DNA of 17,970 bases from Bacteroidota bacterium (GTDB lineage: Bacteria > Bacteroidota > Bacteroidia > Bacteroidales > P3): positions 1 through 17,970 of the forward strand of contig JAUNWC010000003.1 of assembly GCA_030540495.1 (NCBI GenBank), written 5' to 3'. The position numbers were made by a program, and so were the translations under genes. The notes below the pieces were generated by a model that worked only from the letters and a program-made list of their open reading frames with translations, searched no databases and was not told the origin of the DNA. Shown piece by piece: positions 7,609 to 14,580 of the stretch (position 1 is its first letter; each line of letters begins with the position of its first letter).

Positions 7609-8040
7609 CTATTTATTTTCTGCATCATTAGATTGTATAGCAGTTTCGTTCCTACTGCCTATCTCTAATATAATATGGTTAGAACGTTTTCTAATCCTGT
7701 AACCGCGACCCTGTGGTGCAGTACGAAGACGTTTTAGTTGTCTTCCACCGTTAACACATATTTGCTTGATAAAAAGATTGCTCTCTTCCATTACTTGACC
7801 CGGATTTTTTGCCTGCCAATTAGCAATAGCAGAAAGTAGTAATTTTCTCAATTTAGGTGCAGATTCTCTATGTGAATATTGCAATATACCCAAAGCTCTA
7901 TTAACATCAAGCCCTCTTATAGCATCTGCCATAAGACGAGTTTTCCTCGGAGATGTAGGATTGTTGTTCAATCTTGCAACATATCTGCTCTTTCTTGCCT
8001 CTTTATACTCTTCGGCACGTTTATGTTTTCTTGATCCCAT
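7609..8040 (-). CDS. rplV: 50S ribosomal protein L22 (uL22)
   Basis: Large-subunit protein whose long beta hairpin lines the exit tunnel near the macrolide site. At 143 aa it is longer than E. coli L22 (110): there is a basic N-terminal extension of about 15 residues before the conserved TSPRKTRLMADAIRGLDV (29-46) and a polar C-terminal tail after 128. The hairpin tip reads KRLRTAPQGRGYRIRKRSNH (103-122) and looks complete, without the deletions that give macrolide resistance in other bacteria. Such extensions are common in Bacteroidota. It is 16 nt after rpsS and 29 nt before rpsC. Confidence 0.98.
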   Translation of the reverse strand: MGSRKHKRAEEYKEARKSRYVARLNNNPTSPRKTRLMADAIRGLDVNRALGILQYSHRESAPKLRKLLLSAIANWQAKNPGQVMEESNLFIKQICVNGGRQLKRLRTAPQGRGYRIRKRSNHIILEIGSRNETAIQSNDAENK

Positions 8041-8056
8041 CTTCTACTTAAGTCTT

Positions 8057-8335
8057 TTATTTCTTACCTTTATCCTTTTGACCGGCGTGTCCTCTAAATA
8101 TTCTTGTCGGAGCAAACTCACCTAATTTATGACCTACCATATTTTCAGTAATATAAACAGGGATGAATTTATTCCCGTTATGAACTGCTATGGTCAATCC
8201 AACAAAATCAGGAGAAATCATTGAAGCTCTTGACCATGTTTTGATAGTACTCTTGTTGTTTTTGGCTTGTGCATCCAAAACCTTTCTCTCTAACTTATAA
8301 TAAATATAAGGTCCTTTTTTTAATGAACGGCTCAT
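8057..8335 (-). CDS. rpsS: 30S ribosomal protein S19 (uS19)
   Basis: 30S head protein that binds with S13 and touches tRNA and the 50S central protuberance. It is 92 aa, the normal length. It starts MSRSLKKGPYIYYKLERKVL (1-20), has IKTWSRASMISPDFVGLTIA (31-50) and the signature HNGNKFIPVYITENMVGHKL (53-72) followed by GEFAPTRIFRGH. It is 17 nt after rplB and 16 nt before rplV. Confidence 0.99.
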   Translation of the reverse strand: MSRSLKKGPYIYYKLERKVLDAQAKNNKSTIKTWSRASMISPDFVGLTIAVHNGNKFIPVYITENMVGHKLGEFAPTRIFRGHAGQKDKGKK

Positions 8336-8352
8336 ATACTTCTCTGATTTAA

Positions 8353-9177
8353 TTATTTCTTACGTCTTTCTATTATATACTTACTTGAAGTCTTCTTAGG
8401 TGCTCTTGTCTTGTATCCCTTAGAAGGTATTCCCTTACGAGTACGAGGATGACCTCCAGAGGCACGTCCTTCACCACCACCCATAGGATGGTCTACTGGA
8501 TTCATAACCACACCTCTAACTCTTGGTCTTCTACCTAACCAACGAGAACGACCAGCCTTACCAGATACTTCCAAACTGTGCTCTGTATTAGAAACAACTC
8601 CAACCGTTGCTTTACATGCTTGAAGTATCATACGAGTTTCACCAGAAGGCATCTTTATTATGGCGTATTTACCATCTCTTGACATAAGTTGTGCATAAGC
8701 TCCTGCACTTCTAACCAACTTAGCACCTTCACCCGGTCTTAATTCTATATTATGAATCATTGTTCCAAAAGGTATCTCACCAAGAAACAATGTGTTACCT
8801 ATTTCAGGGGCAACTCCTTTACCTGACATAATTGTCTGACCAACTTTCAAACCGTTAGGAGAAACAATATAACGCTTTTCGCCATCAGCATAGCAAACCA
8901 ATGCTATACGAGCCGTACGATTAGGGTCGTATTCTATTGTCTTTACTACTGCAGGAATATTATCCTTTTCTCTGCGAAAATCTATTATACGATATAATCT
9001 TTTATGACCACCACCAATGTATCTCATGGTCATTTTACCTTGATTATTTCTACCACCAGTCTTATGAATACCAACAACCAAACTCTTCTCAGGCTTGTTT
9101 GTTGTTATCTCCTCAAAAGAACTTGCTATTTTATGTCTCTGTCCCGGTGTTGTCGGTTTTAATTTCTTTAAAGCCAT
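8353..9177 (-). CDS. rplB: 50S ribosomal protein L2 (uL2)
   Basis: One of the most conserved ribosomal proteins, needed for subunit joining and for peptidyl-transferase assembly. It is 274 aa (E. coli 273). It has the N-terminal RNA-binding OB domain and SH3-like domain with SGEGRAS-type C-terminal block: MNPVDHPMGGGEGRASGGHP (225-244). His230 corresponds to the functionally important His229 of E. coli. The Arg/Lys tail ends YIIERRKK. It is 9 nt after rplW and 17 nt before rpsS. Confidence 0.99.
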   Translation of the reverse strand: MALKKLKPTTPGQRHKIASSFEEITTNKPEKSLVVGIHKTGGRNNQGKMTMRYIGGGHKRLYRIIDFRREKDNIPAVVKTIEYDPNRTARIALVCYADGEKRYIVSPNGLKVGQTIMSGKGVAPEIGNTLFLGEIPFGTMIHNIELRPGEGAKLVRSAGAYAQLMSRDGKYAIIKMPSGETRMILQACKATVGVVSNTEHSLEVSGKAGRSRWLGRRPRVRGVVMNPVDHPMGGGEGRASGGHPRTRKGIPSKGYKTRAPKKTSSKYIIERRKK

Positions 9178-9186
9178 CTCTTTATA

Positions 9187-9480
9187 TTAAATATTGCTAA
9201 AAAAGTCAATTGTTTCACCTTTGGCCAAAGTAATCATGGCCTTTTTAAAAGCATTAGTACGACCTTGTATATAACCAGCCTTAGTAAATCTTGCTTTTTT
9301 CTTACCAGAATAGTTCATAGTATTTACAGAATCTACCTTAACACTATATAGGTCTTCTATAGCTTTTTTTATTTCTATTTTATTCGCCCTTTTATCTACG
9401 ATGAAAGCACAACGAGAGGCATCCTTCTCGTTTATCTTTGTCATCTTTTCAGTAATAAGCGGTTTTATTATGATACTCAT
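9187..9480 (-). CDS. rplW: 50S ribosomal protein L23 (uL23)
   Basis: Exit-site protein that serves as the main docking point for trigger factor and SRP. It is 97 aa, the normal bacterial size. It starts MSIIIKPLITEKMTKINEKD (1-20), then has FIVDKRANKIEIKKAIEDLY (27-46), the KVDSVNTMNYSGKKKAR loop and a C-terminal KKAMITLAKGETIDFF. It is 28 nt after rplD and 9 nt before rplB. The stretch before its ATG is A-rich with only AAAGAG. Confidence 0.98.
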   Translation of the reverse strand: MSIIIKPLITEKMTKINEKDASRCAFIVDKRANKIEIKKAIEDLYSVKVDSVNTMNYSGKKKARFTKAGYIQGRTNAFKKAMITLAKGETIDFFSNI

Positions 9481-9508
9481 TTTTTTACTCTTTTTATCTT
9501 AACACTAA

Positions 9509-10144
9509 TTAGGAATTTTGATGTTTTTCATTCAATTCCCTAAGTGCAGATTCACTAAATACCAATGTATTCGCATACAATATCTCATAAGTATTAAGTG
9601 TATGTGCACTAATCACCTTAACCTGCTTAAGATTTCTGGCTGACAAAGTTACAAAATTTTCTCTATTTGGCAACAAAACAAACAAAGATTTTTTATCTTG
9701 AAGTTTCAAAGCATTCAAAACTTCAATCATTTTCTTAGTTTTAGGTGCCTCAAAAGAAAAGTCTTCTACCACCTTAATCTGCTCATCCTTAGCCTTATAG
9801 TACAATGCTGACAACCTTGCTAAAGACTTAACTTTTTTGTTAAGTTTAAATCTATAATCTCTTGGTCTTGGGCCGAAAACTCTACCACCACCAACCATCA
9901 AAGGGCTGTTTATATCACCAGCACGAGCACCACCAGTGCCTTTTTGTCTCTTTAACTTCCTAGTAGAACCAGAAACTTCGGAACGCTCTTTTGCCTTATG
10001 AGTTCCTTGTCTTTGGTCTGCTAAAAACTGTTTTACACTTAACCAAATCACATGGTCGTTTGGTTCAGTTTGAAACAAAGAATCCATGACCTCTATGGTT
10101 CTTCCTGTATCTTCTCCTTTTATGTTATATATTTTTAGCTCCAT
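9509..10144 (-). CDS. rplD: 50S ribosomal protein L4 (uL4)
   Basis: Large-subunit protein whose extended loop reaches the exit-tunnel constriction; in E. coli it also represses the S10 operon. It is 211 aa (E. coli 201). The N-terminus MELKIYNIKGEDTGRTIEV leads to the loop RQGTHKAKERSEVSGSTRKL (45-64) and KRQKGTGGARAGDINSPLMV (65-84), intact, then GGGRVFGPRPRDYRFKLNKK (86-105). The Rossmann-like C-terminal part follows. Its ATG overlaps the end of rplC by 10 nt (ATGGAGCTAA), a strong sign of coupled L3-L4 translation. Confidence 0.99.
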   Translation of the reverse strand: MELKIYNIKGEDTGRTIEVMDSLFQTEPNDHVIWLSVKQFLADQRQGTHKAKERSEVSGSTRKLKRQKGTGGARAGDINSPLMVGGGRVFGPRPRDYRFKLNKKVKSLARLSALYYKAKDEQIKVVEDFSFEAPKTKKMIEVLNALKLQDKKSLFVLLPNRENFVTLSARNLKQVKVISAHTLNTYEILYANTLVFSESALRELNEKHQNS

Positions 10145-10764
10145 CTCTCAAGTTTTAAAATTGAACCCTTAGGACCTGGAACGGACCCTTTTACTAATAT
10201 CAAATTTTTCTCTTCAAAAATCTTAAGTATTCTAAGATTCTGAATCTTTACTCTATGGTTACCCATTTGACCTGCCATTCTCATACCTTTGAATACACGA
10301 GAAGGATAAGAAGACGCACCTACAGAACCCGGAGCACGTAATCTATCGTCTTGTCCGTGTGTCTTATCACCAACACCACCAAAACCATGACGCTTAACAA
10401 CACCTTGGAAACCTTTACCCTTAGATATACCTACAACGTCAACAAATTCTCCTTCTGTAAAAACATTGCAAGTTAATACTTCTCCAAATTGTTTTCTTTC
10501 TCCTTCCTCAAAACGAGAAAACTCTGCAAGGTGGCGTTTTGGCGTTGTTGAAGCCTTAGCAAAATGACCTTTCATTGGTTTAGTCGTATTGCTCTCTTTC
10601 ATGTCTTCAAAAGCCAATTGGATGGCACTATAACCATCTTTTTCAGGTGTCTTTACCTGTGTAACTACACAGGGACCAGCTTCTATAACCGTGCATGGCT
10701 GTTGTTTGCCAGAGGCATCAAAAATACTGGTCATTCCAATTTTTTTTCCAATTAATCCTGACAT
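10135..10764 (-). CDS. rplC: 50S ribosomal protein L3 (uL3)
   Basis: Early assembly protein whose extended arm approaches the peptidyl-transferase center. It is 209 aa, like E. coli. It starts MSGLIGKKIGMTSIFDASGK (1-20); the conserved arm contains KGKGFQGVVKRHGFGG (115-130), THGQDDRLRAPGSVGASSYP (135-154) and SRVFKGMRMAGQMGNHRV (155-172). It overlaps rplD by 10 nt. A 94-nt gap with a bulged hairpin separates it from rpsJ, the largest gap in the run. Its ATG has AAAGAAAG upstream, not a real Shine-Dalgarno. Confidence 0.99.
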   Translation of the reverse strand: MSGLIGKKIGMTSIFDASGKQQPCTVIEAGPCVVTQVKTPEKDGYSAIQLAFEDMKESNTTKPMKGHFAKASTTPKRHLAEFSRFEEGERKQFGEVLTCNVFTEGEFVDVVGISKGKGFQGVVKRHGFGGVGDKTHGQDDRLRAPGSVGASSYPSRVFKGMRMAGQMGNHRVKIQNLRILKIFEEKNLILVKGSVPGPKGSILKLERWS

Positions 10765-10793
10765 CTTTCTTTTAACTTTAATTTTCTTTTATC

Positions 10794-10823
10794 TCCAGCA
10801 TAAAACCTTTATTAGCGGCTGGA
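10794..10823 (-). promoter_or_regulatory. Bulged hairpin in the rpsJ-rplC spacer
   Basis: In the transcript sense the sequence forms TCCAGC, a 5-nt bulge CGCTA, ATAAA, loop GGT, TTTAT, GCTGGA. That is 6 plus 5 perfect base pairs with a one-sided bulge. It starts 35 nt after the rpsJ stop and ends 29 nt before the rplC ATG. There is no T-run after it, so it is not an intrinsic terminator. It could be an RNA-processing site, a stabilising structure or a protein-binding element for control of the L3-L4 genes; in E. coli L4 controls the S10 operon from a leader, but no relation to that leader is shown. The hairpin is seen; its function is inference. Confidence 0.5.
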
Positions 10824-10858
10824 CTATTTACCTTAATCTAATCGTTAATGTGTGTTTA

Positions 10859-11173
10859 TCAAACCTTTATTTCTACTTCTACTCCCGAAGGTAATTCAAG
10901 TTTCATTAGAGCATCAATGGTCTGTGCAGAAGTACTGCTTATATCCATAAGACGTTTGTATGAATTTAACTCAAATTGCTCACGAGATTTTTTGTTAACA
11001 AAGGTAGAACGATTGACAGTAAAGATTTTCTTAGCCGTAGGCAAAGGAATAGGTCCTTGAACGTGGGCACCAGTCAACTTTACAGTCTTAACGATTTTCT
11101 CAGCAGACTTATCAACCAAGTTATGGTCGTAAGACTTCAATTTGATTCTAATTTTTTGTTTTTCTTGGCTCAC
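10859..11173 (-). CDS. rpsJ: 30S ribosomal protein S10 (uS10)
   Basis: 30S head protein, also NusE in transcription antitermination with NusB. It is 104 aa. Signatures: KIRIKLKSYDHNLVDKSAEK (7-26), GPIPLPTAKKIFTVNRST (40-57), FVNKKSREQFELNSYKR (58-74) and LPSGVEVEIKV at the end. The start is GTG, giving (M)SQEKQKIRIKL. No in-frame ATG lies close upstream, and the N-terminus matches the family, so the GTG is taken as real. It is 21 nt after fusA with no tuf between, the usual Bacteroidota arrangement, which merges the str and S10 operons. Confidence 0.98.
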   Translation of the reverse strand: MSQEKQKIRIKLKSYDHNLVDKSAEKIVKTVKLTGAHVQGPIPLPTAKKIFTVNRSTFVNKKSREQFELNSYKRLMDISSTSAQTIDALMKLELPSGVEVEIKV

Positions 11174-11194
11174 AATTATAAAAATTTTATATTG

Positions 11195-13279
11195 TTAATT
11201 ATTCTCTTTCAAAACTTCTTCTGTTATATCTTTAGGTGCTTGAGCATAATGCGAAAATTCCATAGTAGAATTTGCCCTGCCTGAAGTTATCGTACGCAAA
11301 GCCGTAACATAACCAAACATTTGACTCAAAGGAACTTTTGCTTTAACAGATTGTACTCCAACCTTTGCAGTAATATTCTCCAAAATGGCTCTTCTTCTGT
11401 TCAAATCGCCCGTAACATCTCCAAGATAAGCATCTGGTGTATTTACCTCTACCGACATTATAGGCTCCATAAGAACAGGCATTGCTTTTTTGGCAGCAAC
11501 TTTAAATGCCAAACGAGCACATATCTCAAAAGAAAGAGCATCGGAGTCTACAGGGTGATAAGAACCATCCTTAACAACTACTTTCATACTCTCCATAGGG
11601 TAACCAGCAAGCACACCACTGTTCATTGCCTCTTTGAATCCTTTTTCTATGGAAGGTATGTATTCCTTAGGAATGTTACCACCTTTGACTTCATTAACAA
11701 ACTGCAATCCTTTGAAATCCTCATCTGCAGGACCAAGAGAGAAGATAATATCAGCAAATTTACCTCTACCTCCTGTTTGTTTCTTATAAACTTCTCTATG
11801 TTCTACGCTTGCAGTTATAGCCTCTTTATATGCTACCTGAGGTTTTCCTTCATTGCACTCTACGTTAAACTCTCTCTTTATTCTGTCAAGTATAATATCC
11901 AAGTGCAATTCTCCCATACCTTTTAATATGGTTTGACCTGAGGTTTCGTCTGTCTGTACTTGCAATGTAGGGTCTTCTTCTGTAAGTTTCATCAAGGCAG
12001 TATTAAATTTATCAACATCTGCCTGTTGTTTTGGCTCTATGGCAATAGAAATCACAGGGTCTGGGAAGGTCATAGACTCTAATACTATAGGATTGCTCTC
12101 ATCACAAAGAGTATTTCCCGTTTTGATTTCCTTAAAACCTACTGCTGCACCTATATCTCCTGCCTCTATCTTCTCCAAAGGATTTTGATGGTTGGCATGC
12201 ATTTGCATAATACGAGATATTCTTTCTTTCTTTCCTGTACTTGCATTATAAACATAAGAGCCAGACTCCAAAGAGCCCGAATAAACTCTAAAAAAGCATA
12301 TTCTTCCTACATATGGGTCAGTTGCAATCTTAAACGCCAAAGCACTAAATGGAGACTTTACGCTAACAGGACGAGTAACCTTTTCGTTTGTTTTTGGATT
12401 AATACCTTCTATTTCTGGTACATCAACAGGAGAAGGTAAAAACTCACAAACCGCATCTATAAGATTTTGTATTCCTTTGTTTTTGAAAGCCGAGCCACAC
12501 AATACAGGAACTATTCTTTGCTCACAGGTTGCCTTTCTAACATGAGCGATAATTTCCTCTTCTGTTATGGAATTCTCGTCTTCCATATACTTCTCAAGCA
12601 ACTTATCGTCCTCCTCTGCAACTCCCTCTATAAGTTCTTTTCTGTATTTTGCCGCTATTTCTTTCAAATCCTCAGGCATAGGAACTTCATAAAGTTTTGC
12701 TCCCTTAGACTCCTCATCATACATAAGGGCTTTATTTCTTATCAAATCTATAATTCCCTTAAACATATCTTCCTGACCTATAGGTATTTCTACTGGTACA
12801 GGTTTAGAGCCTAACTTTTCTCTAATCTCTTTTAATACATTAAAATAATCAGCACCTGCTCTATCCATTTTATTAACAAATGCAATACGAGGTACATTGT
12901 ATTTATCTGCTTGTCTCCAAACCGTTTCGCTTTGAGGCTCAACTCCTCCTACAGCACAGAACAAAGCAATAGCCCCATCCAAGATTCTCAAAGAACGCTC
13001 TACCTCCACAGTAAAATCAACGTGTCCGGGAGTATCTATAATATTTATTTTAAAGTCTTTGTTTTGATACTTCCAAAAAACTGTAGTTGCCGCCGAAGTA
13101 ATGGTAATACCTCTCTCTTGTTCTTGCGCCATCCAGTCCATTGTAGCGGTTCCATCGTGAGTTTCACCTATTTTGTGACTCTTTCCTGTGTAAAATAAAA
13201 TGCGCTCCGTAGTCGTAGTTTTACCTGCGTCTATATGGGCCATTATACCTATGTTGCGTATGTTGCGTAAATCTGCCAT
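11195..13279 (-). CDS. fusA: Translation elongation factor G (EF-G)
   Basis: GTPase that drives ribosomal translocation and, with RRF, ribosome recycling. It is 694 aa. GTPase motifs are complete: G1 AHIDAGKT (14-21), G2 RGITI (56-60), G3 DTPGH (82-86), G4 NKMD (136-139) and G5 GSAFKN (262-267). Domain II follows (about 305-395), then domain III with MGELHLDIILDRI (455-467). The domain IV tip DGSYHPVDSD (571-580) with His575 corresponds to the loop that enters the decoding site. Domain V ends near 690. Intact GTPase motifs and the str-operon position show this is the canonical EF-G rather than the divergent paralog EF-G2 present in many Bacteroidota. It is 30 nt after rpsG; AAAGGA lies 6 nt before its ATG. 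Confidence 0.99.
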   Translation of the reverse strand: MADLRNIRNIGIMAHIDAGKTTTTERILFYTGKSHKIGETHDGTATMDWMAQEQERGITITSAATTVFWKYQNKDFKINIIDTPGHVDFTVEVERSLRILDGAIALFCAVGGVEPQSETVWRQADKYNVPRIAFVNKMDRAGADYFNVLKEIREKLGSKPVPVEIPIGQEDMFKGIIDLIRNKALMYDEESKGAKLYEVPMPEDLKEIAAKYRKELIEGVAEEDDKLLEKYMEDENSITEEEIIAHVRKATCEQRIVPVLCGSAFKNKGIQNLIDAVCEFLPSPVDVPEIEGINPKTNEKVTRPVSVKSPFSALAFKIATDPYVGRICFFRVYSGSLESGSYVYNASTGKKERISRIMQMHANHQNPLEKIEAGDIGAAVGFKEIKTGNTLCDESNPIVLESMTFPDPVISIAIEPKQQADVDKFNTALMKLTEEDPTLQVQTDETSGQTILKGMGELHLDIILDRIKREFNVECNEGKPQVAYKEAITASVEHREVYKKQTGGRGKFADIIFSLGPADEDFKGLQFVNEVKGGNIPKEYIPSIEKGFKEAMNSGVLAGYPMESMKVVVKDGSYHPVDSDALSFEICARLAFKVAAKKAMPVLMEPIMSVEVNTPDAYLGDVTGDLNRRRAILENITAKVGVQSVKAKVPLSQMFGYVTALRTITSGRANSTMEFSHYAQAPKDITEEVLKENN

Positions 13280-13309
13280 CTATTATCCTTTTCTTTCCTA
13301 AAAATTTTA

Positions 13310-13777
13310 TTACATTCTAAAGTGTGAAAATGCTTTATTAGCCTCAGCCATTCTGTGAATATCTTCCTTGCGTTTGAAAGCCGCTCCCTCTTCTTTGGAC
13401 GCTGCTATAATCTCTGAAGCCAATCTTAAAGCCATTGTTTTTTCTGAACGTTTGCGAGCATATCCTATAAGGTTCTTCATACCCATAGACATTTTTCTAT
13501 CAGGGCGAATCTCCGTAGGTATTTGAAATGTTGCTCCACCTATACGTCTGCTTCTAACCTCAACATTAGGAGTTACATTAGAAAGTCCTTTTTTCCAAAC
13601 GTCCAAACCATTCTCTTTTGTTTTATCTGCAACTATATCTATTGCATCATAAAATATCTTGTATGCTATGCTCTTCTTACCCTTAAGCATAATGTTATTA
13701 ACAAACTTTGTTACCAAAACATCATTAAACTTTGGGTCTGGAAGTATTATCCTCTTTCTTGGTTTAGTCTTTCTCAT
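13310..13777 (-). CDS. rpsG: 30S ribosomal protein S7 (uS7)
   Basis: Primary binder of the 16S 3' major domain that nucleates the 30S head and lies near the E site; in E. coli it represses the str operon. It is 155 aa, the normal length. It starts MRKTKPRKRIILPDPKFNDV (1-20), then has VTKFVNNIMLKGKKSIAYKI (22-41), the signature NVTPNVEVRSRRIGGATFQI (67-86) and a C-terminal HRMAEANKAFSHFRM. It lies 34 nt after rpsL and 30 nt before fusA. Confidence 0.99.
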   Translation of the reverse strand: MRKTKPRKRIILPDPKFNDVLVTKFVNNIMLKGKKSIAYKIFYDAIDIVADKTKENGLDVWKKGLSNVTPNVEVRSRRIGGATFQIPTEIRPDRKMSMGMKNLIGYARKRSEKTMALRLASEIIAASKEEGAAFKRKEDIHRMAEANKAFSHFRM

Positions 13778-13811
13778 CTCTTTCTCTAAACTTAATCAAT
13801 TTAACCTAATC

Positions 13812-14195
13812 TTATTTCTTTGCGTCTTTTGGTCTTTTAGTACCATATTTAGAACGTCTTTGCTTTCTACCATCAACACCTGCTGTGTCTAAAGCACCTC
13901 TAATTATATGATATCTAACACCTGGAAGGTCTTTTACTCTACCTCCTCTAATCATAACTATAGAGTGTTCTTGTAAGTTATGACCTTCGCCCGGTATATA
14001 AGCATTAACTTCCTTGCCGTTAGTAAGTTTTACTCTGGCAACTTTTCTCATAGCTGAATTAGGTTTCTTAGGTGTGGTCGTATATACTCTTGTACAAACA
14101 CCTCTACGCTGAGGACAAGAATCCAATGCAGGAGATTTACTCTTATACTCTGCGACCTTACGTCCTTTACGAACTAACTGTTGAATTGTTGGCAT
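13812..14195 (-). CDS. rpsL: 30S ribosomal protein S12 (uS12)
   Basis: Decoding-center protein that controls accuracy. It is 127 aa. It starts MPTIQQLVRKGRKV; the decoding loops are TPKKPNSAMRKVARVKL (41-57) and RGGRVKDLPGVRYHIIRG (83-100). Lys43 and Lys88, where streptomycin-resistance changes usually fall, are both wild type. Asp89 is the position that is methylthiolated in some bacteria. The tail ends KYGTKRPKDAKK. It is the first gene of the long run; a promoter and a leader of about 235 nt precede it, and the ATG has no Shine-Dalgarno (ATTTATTAGAT upstream). Confidence 0.99.
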   Translation of the reverse strand: MPTIQQLVRKGRKVAEYKSKSPALDSCPQRRGVCTRVYTTTPKKPNSAMRKVARVKLTNGKEVNAYIPGEGHNLQEHSIVMIRGGRVKDLPGVRYHIIRGALDTAGVDGRKQRRSKYGTKRPKDAKK

Positions 14196-14430
14196 ATCTA
14201 ATAAATATGTTCTTTTAATTTTTATTATTAAAACTATTTAACCGCCTTGCTCTGTCATAAACGTCATCACTGCGTCAATAACACAACAAAAGCAAAACTT
14301 CTTTTTGCGTCACCAAAGAAAAGCAGCCAACAATTCTTTAATGATAAATCCTCACCAAGTACGCAACTCTAAACAATACGATACCTTTATCATTTAAGTA
14401 CTCCGTTAAAGAGGACGCTTAAAGTTTTCA
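14196..14430 (-). promoter_or_regulatory. Long 5' leader of the str/S10/spc run
   Basis: From the predicted start near 14430 to the rpsL ATG the untranslated leader would be about 235 nt, long for a ribosomal operon. Read on the minus strand, it holds: a 5'-terminal hairpin TTTAAG(14423-14418)/CTTAAA(14398-14393) with inner TCC/GGA; a 13-codon reading frame at 14393-14352 with GGAG seven bases before its ATG; a weak hairpin GCAAAA-AGAAG-TTTTGC at 14308-14292 followed by TTTTGTT; and a 9-codon reading frame at 14267-14238. Autogenous control of ribosomal operons through leaders is well known in other bacteria. That this leader regulates is inference, and I do not recognise a named RNA family. 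Confidence 0.45.
14352..14393 (-). other. Possible 13-codon leader peptide in the str leader
   Basis: ATG at 14393 opens a frame encoding MIKVSYCLELRTW, closed by TGA at 14354-14352. GGAG (14404-14401 region) precedes the ATG by 7 nt, a good Shine-Dalgarno spacing, and this GGA can pair with TCC at 14415-14413 in the 5'-terminal hairpin. Such a hidden start could work as a translational switch. Short frames are frequent by chance and no conservation data are available, so this is only a candidate. Confidence 0.25.
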
Positions 14431-14435
14431 AACTG

Positions 14436-14466
14436 CAAAGATATAACAATTTACAATACTGACAAA
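14436..14466 (-). promoter_or_regulatory. Bacteroidota-type promoter for rpsL and the ribosomal run
   Basis: On the minus strand TTTG at 14466-14463 (-33 element) is followed after 19 nt by TATCTTTG at 14443-14436 (-7 element), an exact match to TAnnTTTG. A and T tracts at about 14494-14467, just upstream, could act as an UP-like element. The predicted transcription start is near 14430. I see no other consensus promoter inside the run, so this one may drive all genes from rpsL to map and beyond. Position and fit are seen directly; activity is inferred from the known consensus for the phylum. Confidence 0.75.
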
Positions 14467-14580
14467 ATATTTTTTCATTTTTTTATTTTTCTCTGCAAAT
14501 TATGGCATATTGCAATAGGCGAATGTAACTTCTTGTGCGTTAGCATTGGAGATTATAAAACAGATTAAAAAAAGAGAATA

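Noticed and set aside
11174..11194. Loss of tuf between fusA and rpsJ as a deletion
   Set aside because: This arrangement is normal in Bacteroidota, where tuf usually sits in another ribosomal/RNA polymerase cluster; the 21-nt gap shows no remnant.
11321..11926. A 201-codon plus-strand open frame inside fusA
   Set aside because: It is antisense to a complete, motif-perfect EF-G gene. Its product is rich in Cys, Tyr, Phe and Ser with no recognisable domain, typical of the reverse strand of a strongly biased gene. The same applies to the other plus-strand frames, e.g. 3168-3524, 12467-12814 and 16986-17324.
14491..14520. A second promoter upstream of the main rpsL promoter (ATAATTTGCAGAG on the minus strand)
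   Set aside because: The sequence gives TAATTTG, one base short of TAnnTTTG, and lacks a well-spaced TTTG upstream; the site at 14436-14466 matches far better.
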